The position numbers were made by a program, and so were the translations under genes. This document shows, piece after piece, positions 1 to 6,306 of a stretch of 6,666 bases of DNA. How positions within the stretch are numbered: the first letter of the stretch is position 1; the number at the start of each line of letters is the position of its first letter. Source of the stretch: Bacteroidales bacterium (GTDB lineage: Bacteria; Bacteroidota; Bacteroidia; Bacteroidales; B18-G4); assembly GCA_023132505.1 (NCBI GenBank), contig JAGLYE010000082.1, positions 1 through 6,666 on the forward strand, read 5' to 3'. The notes below the pieces were generated by a model, which did no database searches, had not been told where the DNA came from, and saw only the letters and a program-made list of their open reading frames with translations.

Positions 1-734
1 AATCCCTCCTGATAATCATTACTGTTATAGGCCTTTTGCCGGAGTTCATCGATCTTCTCGTAAAACTCAGAATTGATCGGCTTGGCAGCACCCATAATAT
101 TCAGCTGTTCTTTTATAACAGCAATGCTTAACGGGGAATTCGAGGCAATCTCTGCTGCCATATTATATGTAAAAGCTTCCAGTTCTTCTACATCGACCAG
201 GTGATTGAGGATCCCCAGGTTTTCAGCTTTTTCTGCAGCTATAGGTCTGGCAGTAAAAAACATTTCTTTTGCAATATTCAGTTCCACCATATTGAGGAAA
301 TGGACAATGCCGGTGGTATTATATGGCACGCCGATCTTAGCCGGGGTAATGGCGAAACTGGCGTTTTTTGTACCTATAAGCATATCGCAAACAAACGACA
401 GGTCACAACCACCTCCCCAGACACTACCATCGATCATCGCTATGACAGGTGCCGGGAACTTCTGAATACGCCGCATGATCGTCTCAAGGGGATGATGGTA
501 AAAAAGAGGATCTCTCCCCGGTTCAGGCAACTCGGCAATATTCAGTCCGGCACTCCATACTTTGACCCCTTTGTTGGCACGAAGGATAACCACTCTTACC
601 TTCTCAGTCCCCATATGGTCAAGTGCATTGACGAACTCATCCATTAAGGCAGTACTCAATGAATTACGTTTTTCATCATTATTGAAACAAATTGTCCCGA
701 TATGATCTCGTATTTCTGTTTTGATCAGACTCAT
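1..734 (-). CDS. scpB: Methylmalonyl-CoA decarboxylase, ScpB-like crotonase (3' end off window)
   Basis: Enoyl-CoA hydratase/isomerase (crotonase) superfamily protein that closely follows E. coli ScpB/YgfG, which decarboxylates methylmalonyl-CoA to propionyl-CoA in the cytoplasm. I translated it by hand from the ATG at 734-732; 244 codons lie in the window. E. coli ScpB is about 261 residues, so only a short C-terminal tail is missing. ScpB-type signatures are the segment ELPEPGRDPL (68-77), IQKFPAPVIAMIDGSVWGGG (90-109), the GVPYN motif (135-139) and GILNHLVDVEELE (174-186). Tyr138 and Gly108 match active-site Tyr140 and Gly110 of the E. coli enzyme; the position of His66 is Leu64. No Shine-Dalgarno is seen before the ATG. 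It lies 52 bases downstream of the beta-helix gene on the same strand, with no clear promoter or terminator between, so co-transcription is possible. A generic enoyl-CoA hydratase is the alternative, but the match along the whole length makes ScpB the better call. Confidence 0.85.
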   Translation of the reverse strand, partial: MSLIKTEIRDHIGTICFNNDEKRNSLSTALMDEFVNALDHMGTEKVRVVILRANKGVKVWSAGLNIAELPEPGRDPLFYHHPLETIMRRIQKFPAPVIAMIDGSVWGGGCDLSFVCDMLIGTKNASFAITPAKIGVPYNTTGIVHFLNMVELNIAKEMFFTARPIAAEKAENLGILNHLVDVEELEAFTYNMAAEIASNSPLSIAVIKEQLNIMGAAKPINSEFYEKIDELRQKAYNSNDYQEG

Positions 735-786
735 AAAAAATGATATTTAGGCTAAAATAATTAAAATACACATAGAAATTGTTAAC

Positions 787-3003
787 CTATAGTTTGACTA
801 TCTTTTTAATCCTGTGAAGCTTACCCGAGATCACCTTCAGGTAATAAATCCCTGCGGGCAAATTAGAGATATTTATGGACCCACCTTCAGGAATATGCTT
901 GATCATATGCACTTTCTCCCCTACAGCATTATAGAATTCGAGTTCTGCTTCCTCAGAAAATCTATCTACACGGACATTGATCAAGTCCATGGCAGGATTA
1001 GGATATATGTTTACATCAAGATCTCCATTATCATATTCCTGCTCCCCTACACCAAAGTCCGTGAAATGAACCCCGTCCAGCCAGATACCAAATCCGAAAT
1101 CCCAGGTATCAGCATGTATCGACACATAGTTAATCTCATATAGTGCCACATCACCAATTTGTGATTTGCTGTACGAATATGGCGATCCTCCCCCTGCCAG
1201 AGGCACCTTTATCAGCTTCCACTGGCCATTGGCAGCATTCAAAGGTGCCGCACTGCCGGTATATTTAAAATACCCACCACAATGATTACCTACCCGGATA
1301 TGATGAAATTGAAAACCATATTGTGTATTATTCATGGTTTTGATCCAGAATTTAAGTGTGTCAGCCAGGCTAAGCATGGTCCAGGTTCTCATGGTATCTT
1401 CCTCCGGCCAGTATTGTAATCCCACATCCCAGCCATTTCCGGTCTGGTGATAGATGGATGCTGTACCTACCATATAGTCTGAATAGTCCCAATGGGTAAC
1501 AGGTGCAAAGCTGGAATCATAACCCCAGCAAGCTTCCGGATAGGCATACCAATTGGCATTAGGTTCAGCCATATCCTCCGGTGGCTCTTCCTCCCACACC
1601 GGATCCGGCAACGGGATAAAAGGTTCCCAGATAACTTCTCCCAGGGCAGGATTGTCGGCCTTGTCCCAAATACTGCATACTATGGGTCCTGCCGCAGTAC
1701 CACCATACGAATTGTATGTTGCCAGCACATCCCCTGTTGACAGGTTTTCTATATGATAAAAACATGTATTCAAAAATGCATTATCGGAAAGGGTGTCATT
1801 ACTGACATCGCCTGATAGTTTTATCCCATTATTGTTATACTTGATATTATTATCCCTTAACACAAGATGTTCGGTATTATCTGCTGAGACGGCTACGGTA
1901 TTTCCTTCTATAAGATTTTCACTGATAAAATAATCATGGGAATATTGATTTTGATATGGCGGGATACCATCACCCTCCCACAACTCAATCCCATTGGGGT
2001 TTTCAGAGATTATATTTTTTACGATCGTATTGTTAAATCCCCTGTCAATGGCTATTCCTGAATATTGATTACCAATGATCTCATTGCTGTCAACAAGTGA
2101 GTTAAATGAATACCCCAACCATAATCCGTAGTGACTGTAATTACACTTATTACCATAAAAGACGTTTCCGTCGGCAAAGGTTGCTTCAATGGCATTATGT
2201 GGGGAGTATGAACATTCATTAAACCTGAAAATATTATTATTTGGGATACTTGAATGCTCGAATTGGCCCAGGAATACCCCGTCGCCGGAATAAGAAAGGT
2301 CATTATGCTCAACCAGGTTCTCATTTGAAACCAATACCAATAAGGCAGCACAGTCGCTTGGATTCGTGAAAGGCCGGTTAACATGTGAGCAGTTATTATA
2401 ATGAATGTGACATGAATCTGTAAAATACATCCTGATTCCAAATGAAGTATTCCAGGAAAAGTCATTATTCCAGATATCAATATTATCGCAATGATACAGT
2501 GCTACCCCATCGTTCTGAAATTTCATCAAATTATCATGAATAAGTCCGTGATTCACCTGGTACATCATCACCCCGCCACCTAGTGCAGAATTATAATTCG
2601 TCCATATTGATATCCACCCTGTTGAATCAACTTTATTATGGTTAAAACTGCAATCATTGATCTCTATATAGTCAGAATTAGTGATATATACGGCATAATA
2701 GTACTGTTCAAGAAGATCAAAATTCATGATCGTGATATTTGAAGAATTATTGATCTTAAAAAAATATCCTGTATAATCGCCCCCGTCCACTGATACCCCG
2801 CTTGCATCAATGATGATATTTTCTTTGTTGTCAATTCTTAATATCCCATCATTCCCCGCATCACCCACAGCATAAGTACCGGGATTGATGATATAATGAG
2901 AATTACTTTCAAGATCAGTATCGTCAACCGGATCGATATATGTTTGAGAATAAAGACTAATAGCCAGAATCGTGGTCAACAGAAAGAGTAGTATTGTTTT
3001 CAT
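787..3003 (-). CDS. Secreted right-handed parallel beta-helix protein with T9SS sorting domain
   Basis: A 738-residue exported protein. Residues 1-20 form a signal peptide (Lys2, then a long Leu/Ile-rich core, ending near Ser-Gln). Residues about 35-465 hold many Asn-rich coils of the NosD/Beta_helix type (NIxIxNNxF, GIxL and NTIxxN patterns), closed by the usual end segment in which an NSYGGTAAGP stretch is followed by IWDK and VIWEPF. Residues about 480-650 form a separate domain with many Trp residues and strand patterns like a carbohydrate-binding beta-sandwich (DTLKFWIK at 548-555, GQWKLIKVPL at 593-602, GIWLDGVHF at 639-647). Residues 660-738 are a type A T9SS C-terminal sorting domain (NIYPNP at 665-670, NLPAGIYYLKV at 714-724, basic end). 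It is probably carried over the outer membrane and anchored or released at the surface. Beta-helix proteins of this kind often bind or cleave polysaccharides, but I see no assignable catalytic residues and no pectate-lyase signature, so the substrate is unknown. The ATG at 3003-3001 begins directly at the signal peptide. Confidence 0.88.
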   Translation of the reverse strand: MKTILLFLLTTILAISLYSQTYIDPVDDTDLESNSHYIINPGTYAVGDAGNDGILRIDNKENIIIDASGVSVDGGDYTGYFFKINNSSNITIMNFDLLEQYYYAVYITNSDYIEINDCSFNHNKVDSTGWISIWTNYNSALGGGVMMYQVNHGLIHDNLMKFQNDGVALYHCDNIDIWNNDFSWNTSFGIRMYFTDSCHIHYNNCSHVNRPFTNPSDCAALLVLVSNENLVEHNDLSYSGDGVFLGQFEHSSIPNNNIFRFNECSYSPHNAIEATFADGNVFYGNKCNYSHYGLWLGYSFNSLVDSNEIIGNQYSGIAIDRGFNNTIVKNIISENPNGIELWEGDGIPPYQNQYSHDYFISENLIEGNTVAVSADNTEHLVLRDNNIKYNNNGIKLSGDVSNDTLSDNAFLNTCFYHIENLSTGDVLATYNSYGGTAAGPIVCSIWDKADNPALGEVIWEPFIPLPDPVWEEEPPEDMAEPNANWYAYPEACWGYDSSFAPVTHWDYSDYMVGTASIYHQTGNGWDVGLQYWPEEDTMRTWTMLSLADTLKFWIKTMNNTQYGFQFHHIRVGNHCGGYFKYTGSAAPLNAANGQWKLIKVPLAGGGSPYSYSKSQIGDVALYEINYVSIHADTWDFGFGIWLDGVHFTDFGVGEQEYDNGDLDVNIYPNPAMDLINVRVDRFSEEAELEFYNAVGEKVHMIKHIPEGGSINISNLPAGIYYLKVISGKLHRIKKIVKL

Positions 3004-3038
3004 GGCTGTAATTTTATCAATTAAAATTATAAAAAATA

Positions 3039-3050
3039 TGACTTAAGTCA
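3039..3050. promoter_or_regulatory. Candidate operator: 12-bp perfect palindrome
   Basis: The sequence TGACTTAAGTCA reads the same on both strands, with no mismatch. Symmetry stops at the flanking bases. It lies about 36 bases upstream of the beta-helix start and about 30 bases upstream of the -7 box of the cysteate synthase gene, where a dimeric regulator could act on either gene. A perfect 12-mer palindrome is expected once or twice by chance in a window of this size, so position rather than rarity is the argument. Confidence 0.25.
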
Positions 3051-3079
3051 ACATGGAAGTTAATTTCAACAATCTTTTC

Positions 3080-3087
3080 TATTTTTG
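3080..3087 (+). promoter_or_regulatory. Bacteroidota -7 promoter box for cysteate synthase
   Basis: TATTTTTG fits the Bacteroidota -7 consensus TAnnTTTG at every fixed position. It ends 24 bases before the ATG at 3112, giving a predicted leader of about 20 bases. No good -33 TTTG/TTG element is seen at the usual spacing of about 19 bases. The box overlaps a TTG codon (3085-3087) that would be an alternative in-frame start; this overlap argues that the TTG is promoter rather than coding sequence. The same 8-mer class also occurs by chance inside genes (for example 3165-3172), so support comes from position. Confidence 0.5.
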
Positions 3088-3111
3088 CCGTATCAAAAAA
3101 TCGACTCCCTC

Positions 3112-4404
3112 ATGAAAAAAGCAGAAAAAACAAATTATATGTTGCAGTCACTGATCTCAGGGGCTATATTTGAAGATACCGGATGGATACTAGACCCACC
3201 TGAAACAAACGGCCCTGCCTTTGTAAGGGCTGTTTATGAGCAGGAACAACTGCATCTCCGTGGTGAAGAACATGGTTTATTCACTTACGGAAATTGGTTA
3301 CCGATCAGGCGTGAACTCGAGGGCTCTTCCGCTCCCATTACATATAAGAGTGAAGGACTGGCAGCTAAACTGGGGCTCACAAACCTATATATCACTTATA
3401 GCGGCTATTGGCCCGACAAGGGGGCAAATATGAGCACTTGTTCTTTCAAGGAAACTGAAGCATATTCAGTCTGCGGCAGGCTTGACCCATCACAGGATAA
3501 AGTCCTTGTTGTGGCTTCCGCCGGTAATACTTCACGTTCATTTGCACGGGTGTGTTCCGACAATAATATCCCTTTGCTTTTATGTGTCCCGGAAGACAAT
3601 ATCGATGCCTTGTGGTTCGACAGGCCTATAAAAGATCATGTAAAACTAATTGCATCCCGTTCAGGGAGTGATTATTTTGATGCCATCCATTTGTCGAACC
3701 TGGCCTGTAAACTCGATAATTTTATTCCTGAGGGGGGAGCAAAAAATGTTGCACGGCGTGATGGCATGGGAACGACTGTCCTTTCGGCTGTGACAAGTAT
3801 CGGGGAGATTCCTGAATATTATTTTCAGTCGGTGGGCAGCGGTACCGGAGCTATTGCCGCCTGGGAAGCAAATTTGAGGCTTATTAAGGATGGCAGGTTT
3901 GGAAACAGGAAGATGAAACTGATGGTTTCGCAGAACAAACCCTTTACCCCCATCTATGATGCCTGGAAAGTAGATTCACGAGAGATTCTCCCTCTCAATG
4001 ATGAACTCGCCCGAGAGCAGGTGCAGGAGATCATTGCAAAAGTACTTTCAAACCGGAAACCACCCTATTCACTCATCGGTGGCCTTTATGATGCCATGAA
4101 GGATGCCGGGGGCGATGTACTGCTTGCAAGTAATGAAGAAATTTTGAGGGCTGCTGCATTATTTGAGGAAACTGAAGGTATCGACATCCATCCCGCTGCG
4201 GCAGTGGCAACGGCTACCCTCATCAACGCTATGGATGAAGGGCATATTTCCAAAGATGCCCTTATCGTGCTCAACATCACCGGTGGCGGAGAAGAAAGGT
4301 TTAAAAGAGAACATGAGCTGTATTACCTGAAACCTTCCCTGGTATTCGATATCAATCCCGAATTGAATGATTTAGCAGCTAAACTGGAGTCTTTATTCCA
4401 ATAA
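3112..4404 (+). CDS. Cysteate synthase (PLP-dependent, threonine synthase-like)
   Basis: A cytoplasmic PLP enzyme of the archaeal-type cysteate synthase family, which makes L-cysteate and phosphate from O-phospho-L-serine and sulfite. From the ATG at 3112 it is 430 residues; an upstream in-frame TTG at 3085 would add nine, but it overlaps the -7 promoter box. Visible fold-II PLP features: CSFKE with the likely Schiff-base Lys113; ASAGNTSRSFA with Asn139 near the cofactor ring; the phosphate-binding loop VGSGTG (241-246); and ITGGG (389-393) near the C-terminus. Family-specific stretches are YSGYWPDKGA, VPEGGAKNVARR-like (here IPEGGAKNVARRDGMGT) and NRKPPYSLIGGLYDA. Methanosarcina uses this enzyme for coenzyme M; in Bacteroidota cysteate is the precursor of sulfonolipids such as capnine, which is the likely role here (inference). 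The N-terminal Cys pair expected from the archaeal enzyme is replaced by Ser13 and Ser16. Threonine synthase is the alternative, but the specific motifs favour cysteate synthase. Confidence 0.88.
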   Translation: MKKAEKTNYMLQSLISGAIFEDTGWILDPPETNGPAFVRAVYEQEQLHLRGEEHGLFTYGNWLPIRRELEGSSAPITYKSEGLAAKLGLTNLYITYSGYWPDKGANMSTCSFKETEAYSVCGRLDPSQDKVLVVASAGNTSRSFARVCSDNNIPLLLCVPEDNIDALWFDRPIKDHVKLIASRSGSDYFDAIHLSNLACKLDNFIPEGGAKNVARRDGMGTTVLSAVTSIGEIPEYYFQSVGSGTGAIAAWEANLRLIKDGRFGNRKMKLMVSQNKPFTPIYDAWKVDSREILPLNDELAREQVQEIIAKVLSNRKPPYSLIGGLYDAMKDAGGDVLLASNEEILRAAALFEETEGIDIHPAAAVATATLINAMDEGHISKDALIVLNITGGGEERFKREHELYYLKPSLVFDINPELNDLAAKLESLFQ

Positions 4405-4449
4405 TCAGGGCAGCTTCGTCACGGTCTAAGAAACCTTCGTAAAGTTTTG

Positions 4450-4457
4450 TACATTTG
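4450..4457 (+). promoter_or_regulatory. Bacteroidota -7 promoter box for the flippase operon
   Basis: TACATTTG matches the -7 consensus TAnnTTTG at all fixed positions and sits in the 58-base gap after the cysteate synthase stop. It ends only five bases before the ATG at 4463, so transcription would start at or next to the start codon and the mRNA would be essentially leaderless. No clear -33 element is seen at the standard spacing. Read-through from the cysteate synthase gene is an alternative, since no terminator is evident between them. Confidence 0.45.
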
Positions 4458-4462
4458 AAACG

Positions 4463-5755
4463 ATGTTGAACACAAATCCGCTATTCAGGAAACTCCATCG
4501 CTCCGAATTTGTAAAAAATGTAGGGACCCTTATGAGCGGGACCGCGATTGCCCAGGCCATACCGGTACTGGTTTCACCCATCCTGAGCCGGATCTATTCC
4601 CCGGATGACTTCGGTGTGCTGGCCCTGTTTATGGCCATCAGCATTGTGATCTCGGTGATCGCCACAGGCAGATATGAGCTGGCCATCATGCTGCCGGAAG
4701 AGAAAAGGGATGCCAGCAACATCCTTGCCCTCGCCGTGATCCTTACCTTCTTTACCTCGATCATTACCCTGGTGCTGATCCTGGTCCTTAAAGGCTTTGT
4801 GGCTAATTTCTTCGATGACCCCGGCATAGAAAACTGGTTGTACTTCATCCCCCTTGTGGTATTATTCACCGGGCTGTATAATACATTTAACTATTGGTCG
4901 ACCCGGCATAAGACCTTCAAAAGGAATGCCGCCAGCCGCATTTCACAATCAAGTGTAATGGTTGGCACAAACCTGGGAATGGGTTTTGCCAAAACCGGGG
5001 CAGTCGGGCTGATCGCCGGATATATCCTCGGACAGATCGTTGCTGCAAGCGTTCTGGCCTGGAAAACCCTTAAAAACTACTCAGAACTTAGCCGGGACAT
5101 CTCAAGGCACCTCATCCTTGAAAATGCGAAAAAGTACCGTAATTTTCTGCGCATCAACACACCACATGCTTTTATCGGATCCCTGCAGGATCACGGCATC
5201 GTGTATGTGATAATGGCTTTTTTCAATAAGGCAATCCTGGGTTCATACTCCTTTGCTTTCAGACTGGTAACAGCACCGGCCTCCCTGATCGGTTCTTCCA
5301 TATACCAGGTCTTTTACCAGAAAGCCACAAAAGCTTTGCAGGAAGGCCAGGATATACAAGCCATGGTTTTAAGGATCTACAGGAACCTGTTTGTGATCGG
5401 ATTGCCCATCTTTGCCATTCTGTTTTTCTTCGGACCACCTATTTTTGGGTTCGTCTTTGGTGAGGAATGGGTGATGGCCGGTGAAATCGCACAGATCATC
5501 GCCCCCTGGCTGTTCCTGAATTTTATTGCTACGCCGGTATCATGTATCACGGTGATCATGAATAAACAATGGCAGGGAATGATGTTGTCTATTGCGGATC
5601 TGAGCCTCAAAGTAATCGCTATTGTCATTGGAGGTATTAAAGGAGATGTGTACCTCACCTTTACACTTATGAGCATCCTCTGTGGCAGCTTATTGATCTT
5701 TAGCTTATTTTTGTTTTATAAATTTGCCGGCATCAAGGTAAGATCGGCCTACTAA
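4463..5755 (+). CDS. Wzx-type polysaccharide/oligosaccharide flippase
   Basis: A 430-residue integral inner-membrane protein of the MOP superfamily (polysaccharide biosynthesis protein / oligosaccharide flippase), which moves lipid-linked sugar units to the outer face of the membrane. I count about 12 hydrophobic segments, roughly at 21-42, 50-68, 86-109, 124-142, 163-178, 180-200, 236-254, 258-280, 306-330, 340-360, 372-391 and 396-419. The N-terminus shows the family pattern: SEFVKNVGTLMSGTAIAQAI (14-33), then SPILSRIYSPDDFGVLALF (38-56). The length is normal for the family. The ATG at 4463 is preferred over Met24 because the SEFVKN segment ahead of Met24 is typical of homologues. No Shine-Dalgarno is present. 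It is followed after 11 bases by an acyltransferase and then a sugar aminotransferase, which supports a role in O-antigen or capsule export. The exact sugar unit cannot be deduced. Confidence 0.9.
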   Translation: MLNTNPLFRKLHRSEFVKNVGTLMSGTAIAQAIPVLVSPILSRIYSPDDFGVLALFMAISIVISVIATGRYELAIMLPEEKRDASNILALAVILTFFTSIITLVLILVLKGFVANFFDDPGIENWLYFIPLVVLFTGLYNTFNYWSTRHKTFKRNAASRISQSSVMVGTNLGMGFAKTGAVGLIAGYILGQIVAASVLAWKTLKNYSELSRDISRHLILENAKKYRNFLRINTPHAFIGSLQDHGIVYVIMAFFNKAILGSYSFAFRLVTAPASLIGSSIYQVFYQKATKALQEGQDIQAMVLRIYRNLFVIGLPIFAILFFFGPPIFGFVFGEEWVMAGEIAQIIAPWLFLNFIATPVSCITVIMNKQWQGMMLSIADLSLKVIAIVIGGIKGDVYLTFTLMSILCGSLLIFSLFLFYKFAGIKVRSAY

Positions 5756-5766
5756 ACCACCTTCTC

Positions 5767-6306
5767 ATGACAAAGATTTGTCGGTTTGTCATAAACAAAA
5801 CATACACTCTCTGCAACATCATCAGAGGAGTGAAGACCGGAAAGGGTAGCACAATCCATTACTGCTCTGATATAACCGGCAGGAGGAATATTGCCATCGG
5901 TAATCAATCCATCCTTTATAAGAAACTGAGCATATATGTAGGTAAGAATGGAAAATTCACCATGGGGAACCATTCCCATATAGCACCTTACGCATATTTT
6001 TTGATTGAAGACCGGGCCGTTTCCATTGGAGATGATGTTGCCATCGGTCCGTTTTGCTCATTCTTCTGTTCATCAAATACATATTCTCCGGATAAGCCTC
6101 TTTTCAGGGAAAACTATGAAAAGGGTGATATCAGGATCGGGAACAATGTATTTATCGGGGCACAATCCGTGATCCTGCCGGGTACGGAAATAGGCAACAA
6201 TGTGATTATTGCCGCCAATTCCGTTGTGAAGGGCACACTGGAAAATGGCCGCATGTATGGTGGATCACCCTGCAAACCCATTAAAAAACTTAGTGAAGAT
6301 GATTAA
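5767..6306 (+). CDS. Hexapeptide-repeat acyltransferase, sugar O-/N-acetyltransferase type
   Basis: A 179-residue left-handed parallel beta-helix protein of the LbH acyltransferase group (maltose O-acetyltransferase / WcaF / CatB-like). Imperfect hexapeptide turns run through ITGRRNIAIG (36-45), IYVGKNGKFTMGNHSHIAP (56-74), VSIGDDVAIGPF (85-96) and, most clearly, IRIGNNVFIGAQSVILPGTE (122-141) and IGNNVIIAANSVV (142-154). It ends with MYGGSPCKPIKKL (163-175), the usual GxPAK-like closing motif with Cys in place of Ala. Such enzymes act as trimers in the cytoplasm and move an acetyl group from acetyl-CoA to a sugar. Set between a flippase and a DegT-family aminotransferase, it probably acetylates a sugar of the exported polysaccharide, possibly an amino sugar made by the next gene. 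The loop that normally holds the catalytic His reads FCSSNTYSPD (100-109) and has no His. The 3' end overlaps the next gene by eight bases. Confidence 0.85.
   Translation: MTKICRFVINKTYTLCNIIRGVKTGKGSTIHYCSDITGRRNIAIGNQSILYKKLSIYVGKNGKFTMGNHSHIAPYAYFLIEDRAVSIGDDVAIGPFCSFFCSSNTYSPDKPLFRENYEKGDIRIGNNVFIGAQSVILPGTEIGNNVIIAANSVVKGTLENGRMYGGSPCKPIKKLSEDD

Larger units (their letters stand above)
3004..3111. other. Divergent intergenic region
   Basis: This AT-rich stretch separates the leftward beta-helix gene from the rightward cysteate synthase and must hold the start signals of both. It contains a rightward -7 box (3080-3087) and a 12-bp perfect palindrome (3039-3050), listed separately. For the leftward gene I find only a weak TAnnTTTA-like stretch around 3017-3026 on the minus strand, one base off the -7 consensus. 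No ORF or RNA gene is evident. Confidence 0.7.

Noticed and set aside
201..647. Open frames on the plus strand over the scpB region
   Set aside because: They run antisense to a clear crotonase gene and their translations show no recognisable family or sensible composition.
735..786. Promoter or terminator between the beta-helix gene and scpB
   Set aside because: Only an AT-rich 52-base gap is seen; the nearest -7-like string has a mismatch in a fixed position and there is no stable hairpin.
2052..2480. 142-codon open frame on the minus strand in another frame of the beta-helix gene
   Set aside because: It is a shadow of the Asn-rich repeat gene in the same direction; no motif and no start signal.
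787..3003. Pectate lyase or alginate lyase annotation of the beta-helix protein
   Set aside because: The fold suits such enzymes, but I could not find the conserved catalytic or calcium-binding residues of these families, so only the fold is reported.
3085..3111. TTG at 3085 as start of the cysteate synthase
   Set aside because: The TTG forms the end of the -7 box TATTTTTG, and the ATG at 3112 gives a normal N-terminus for the family.
4431..4447. Possible hairpin terminator after cysteate synthase
   Set aside because: The inverted repeat is AT-rich with a mismatch, a 3-base loop and no following U-run of note; too weak to call.
5719..5726. TAAATTTG, a -7-like box 41 bases before the acyltransferase
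   Set aside because: It lies inside the flippase coding region, has only a poorly spaced TTG upstream, and the same motif class occurs by chance inside genes (3165-3172). An internal promoter cannot be excluded but is not supported.
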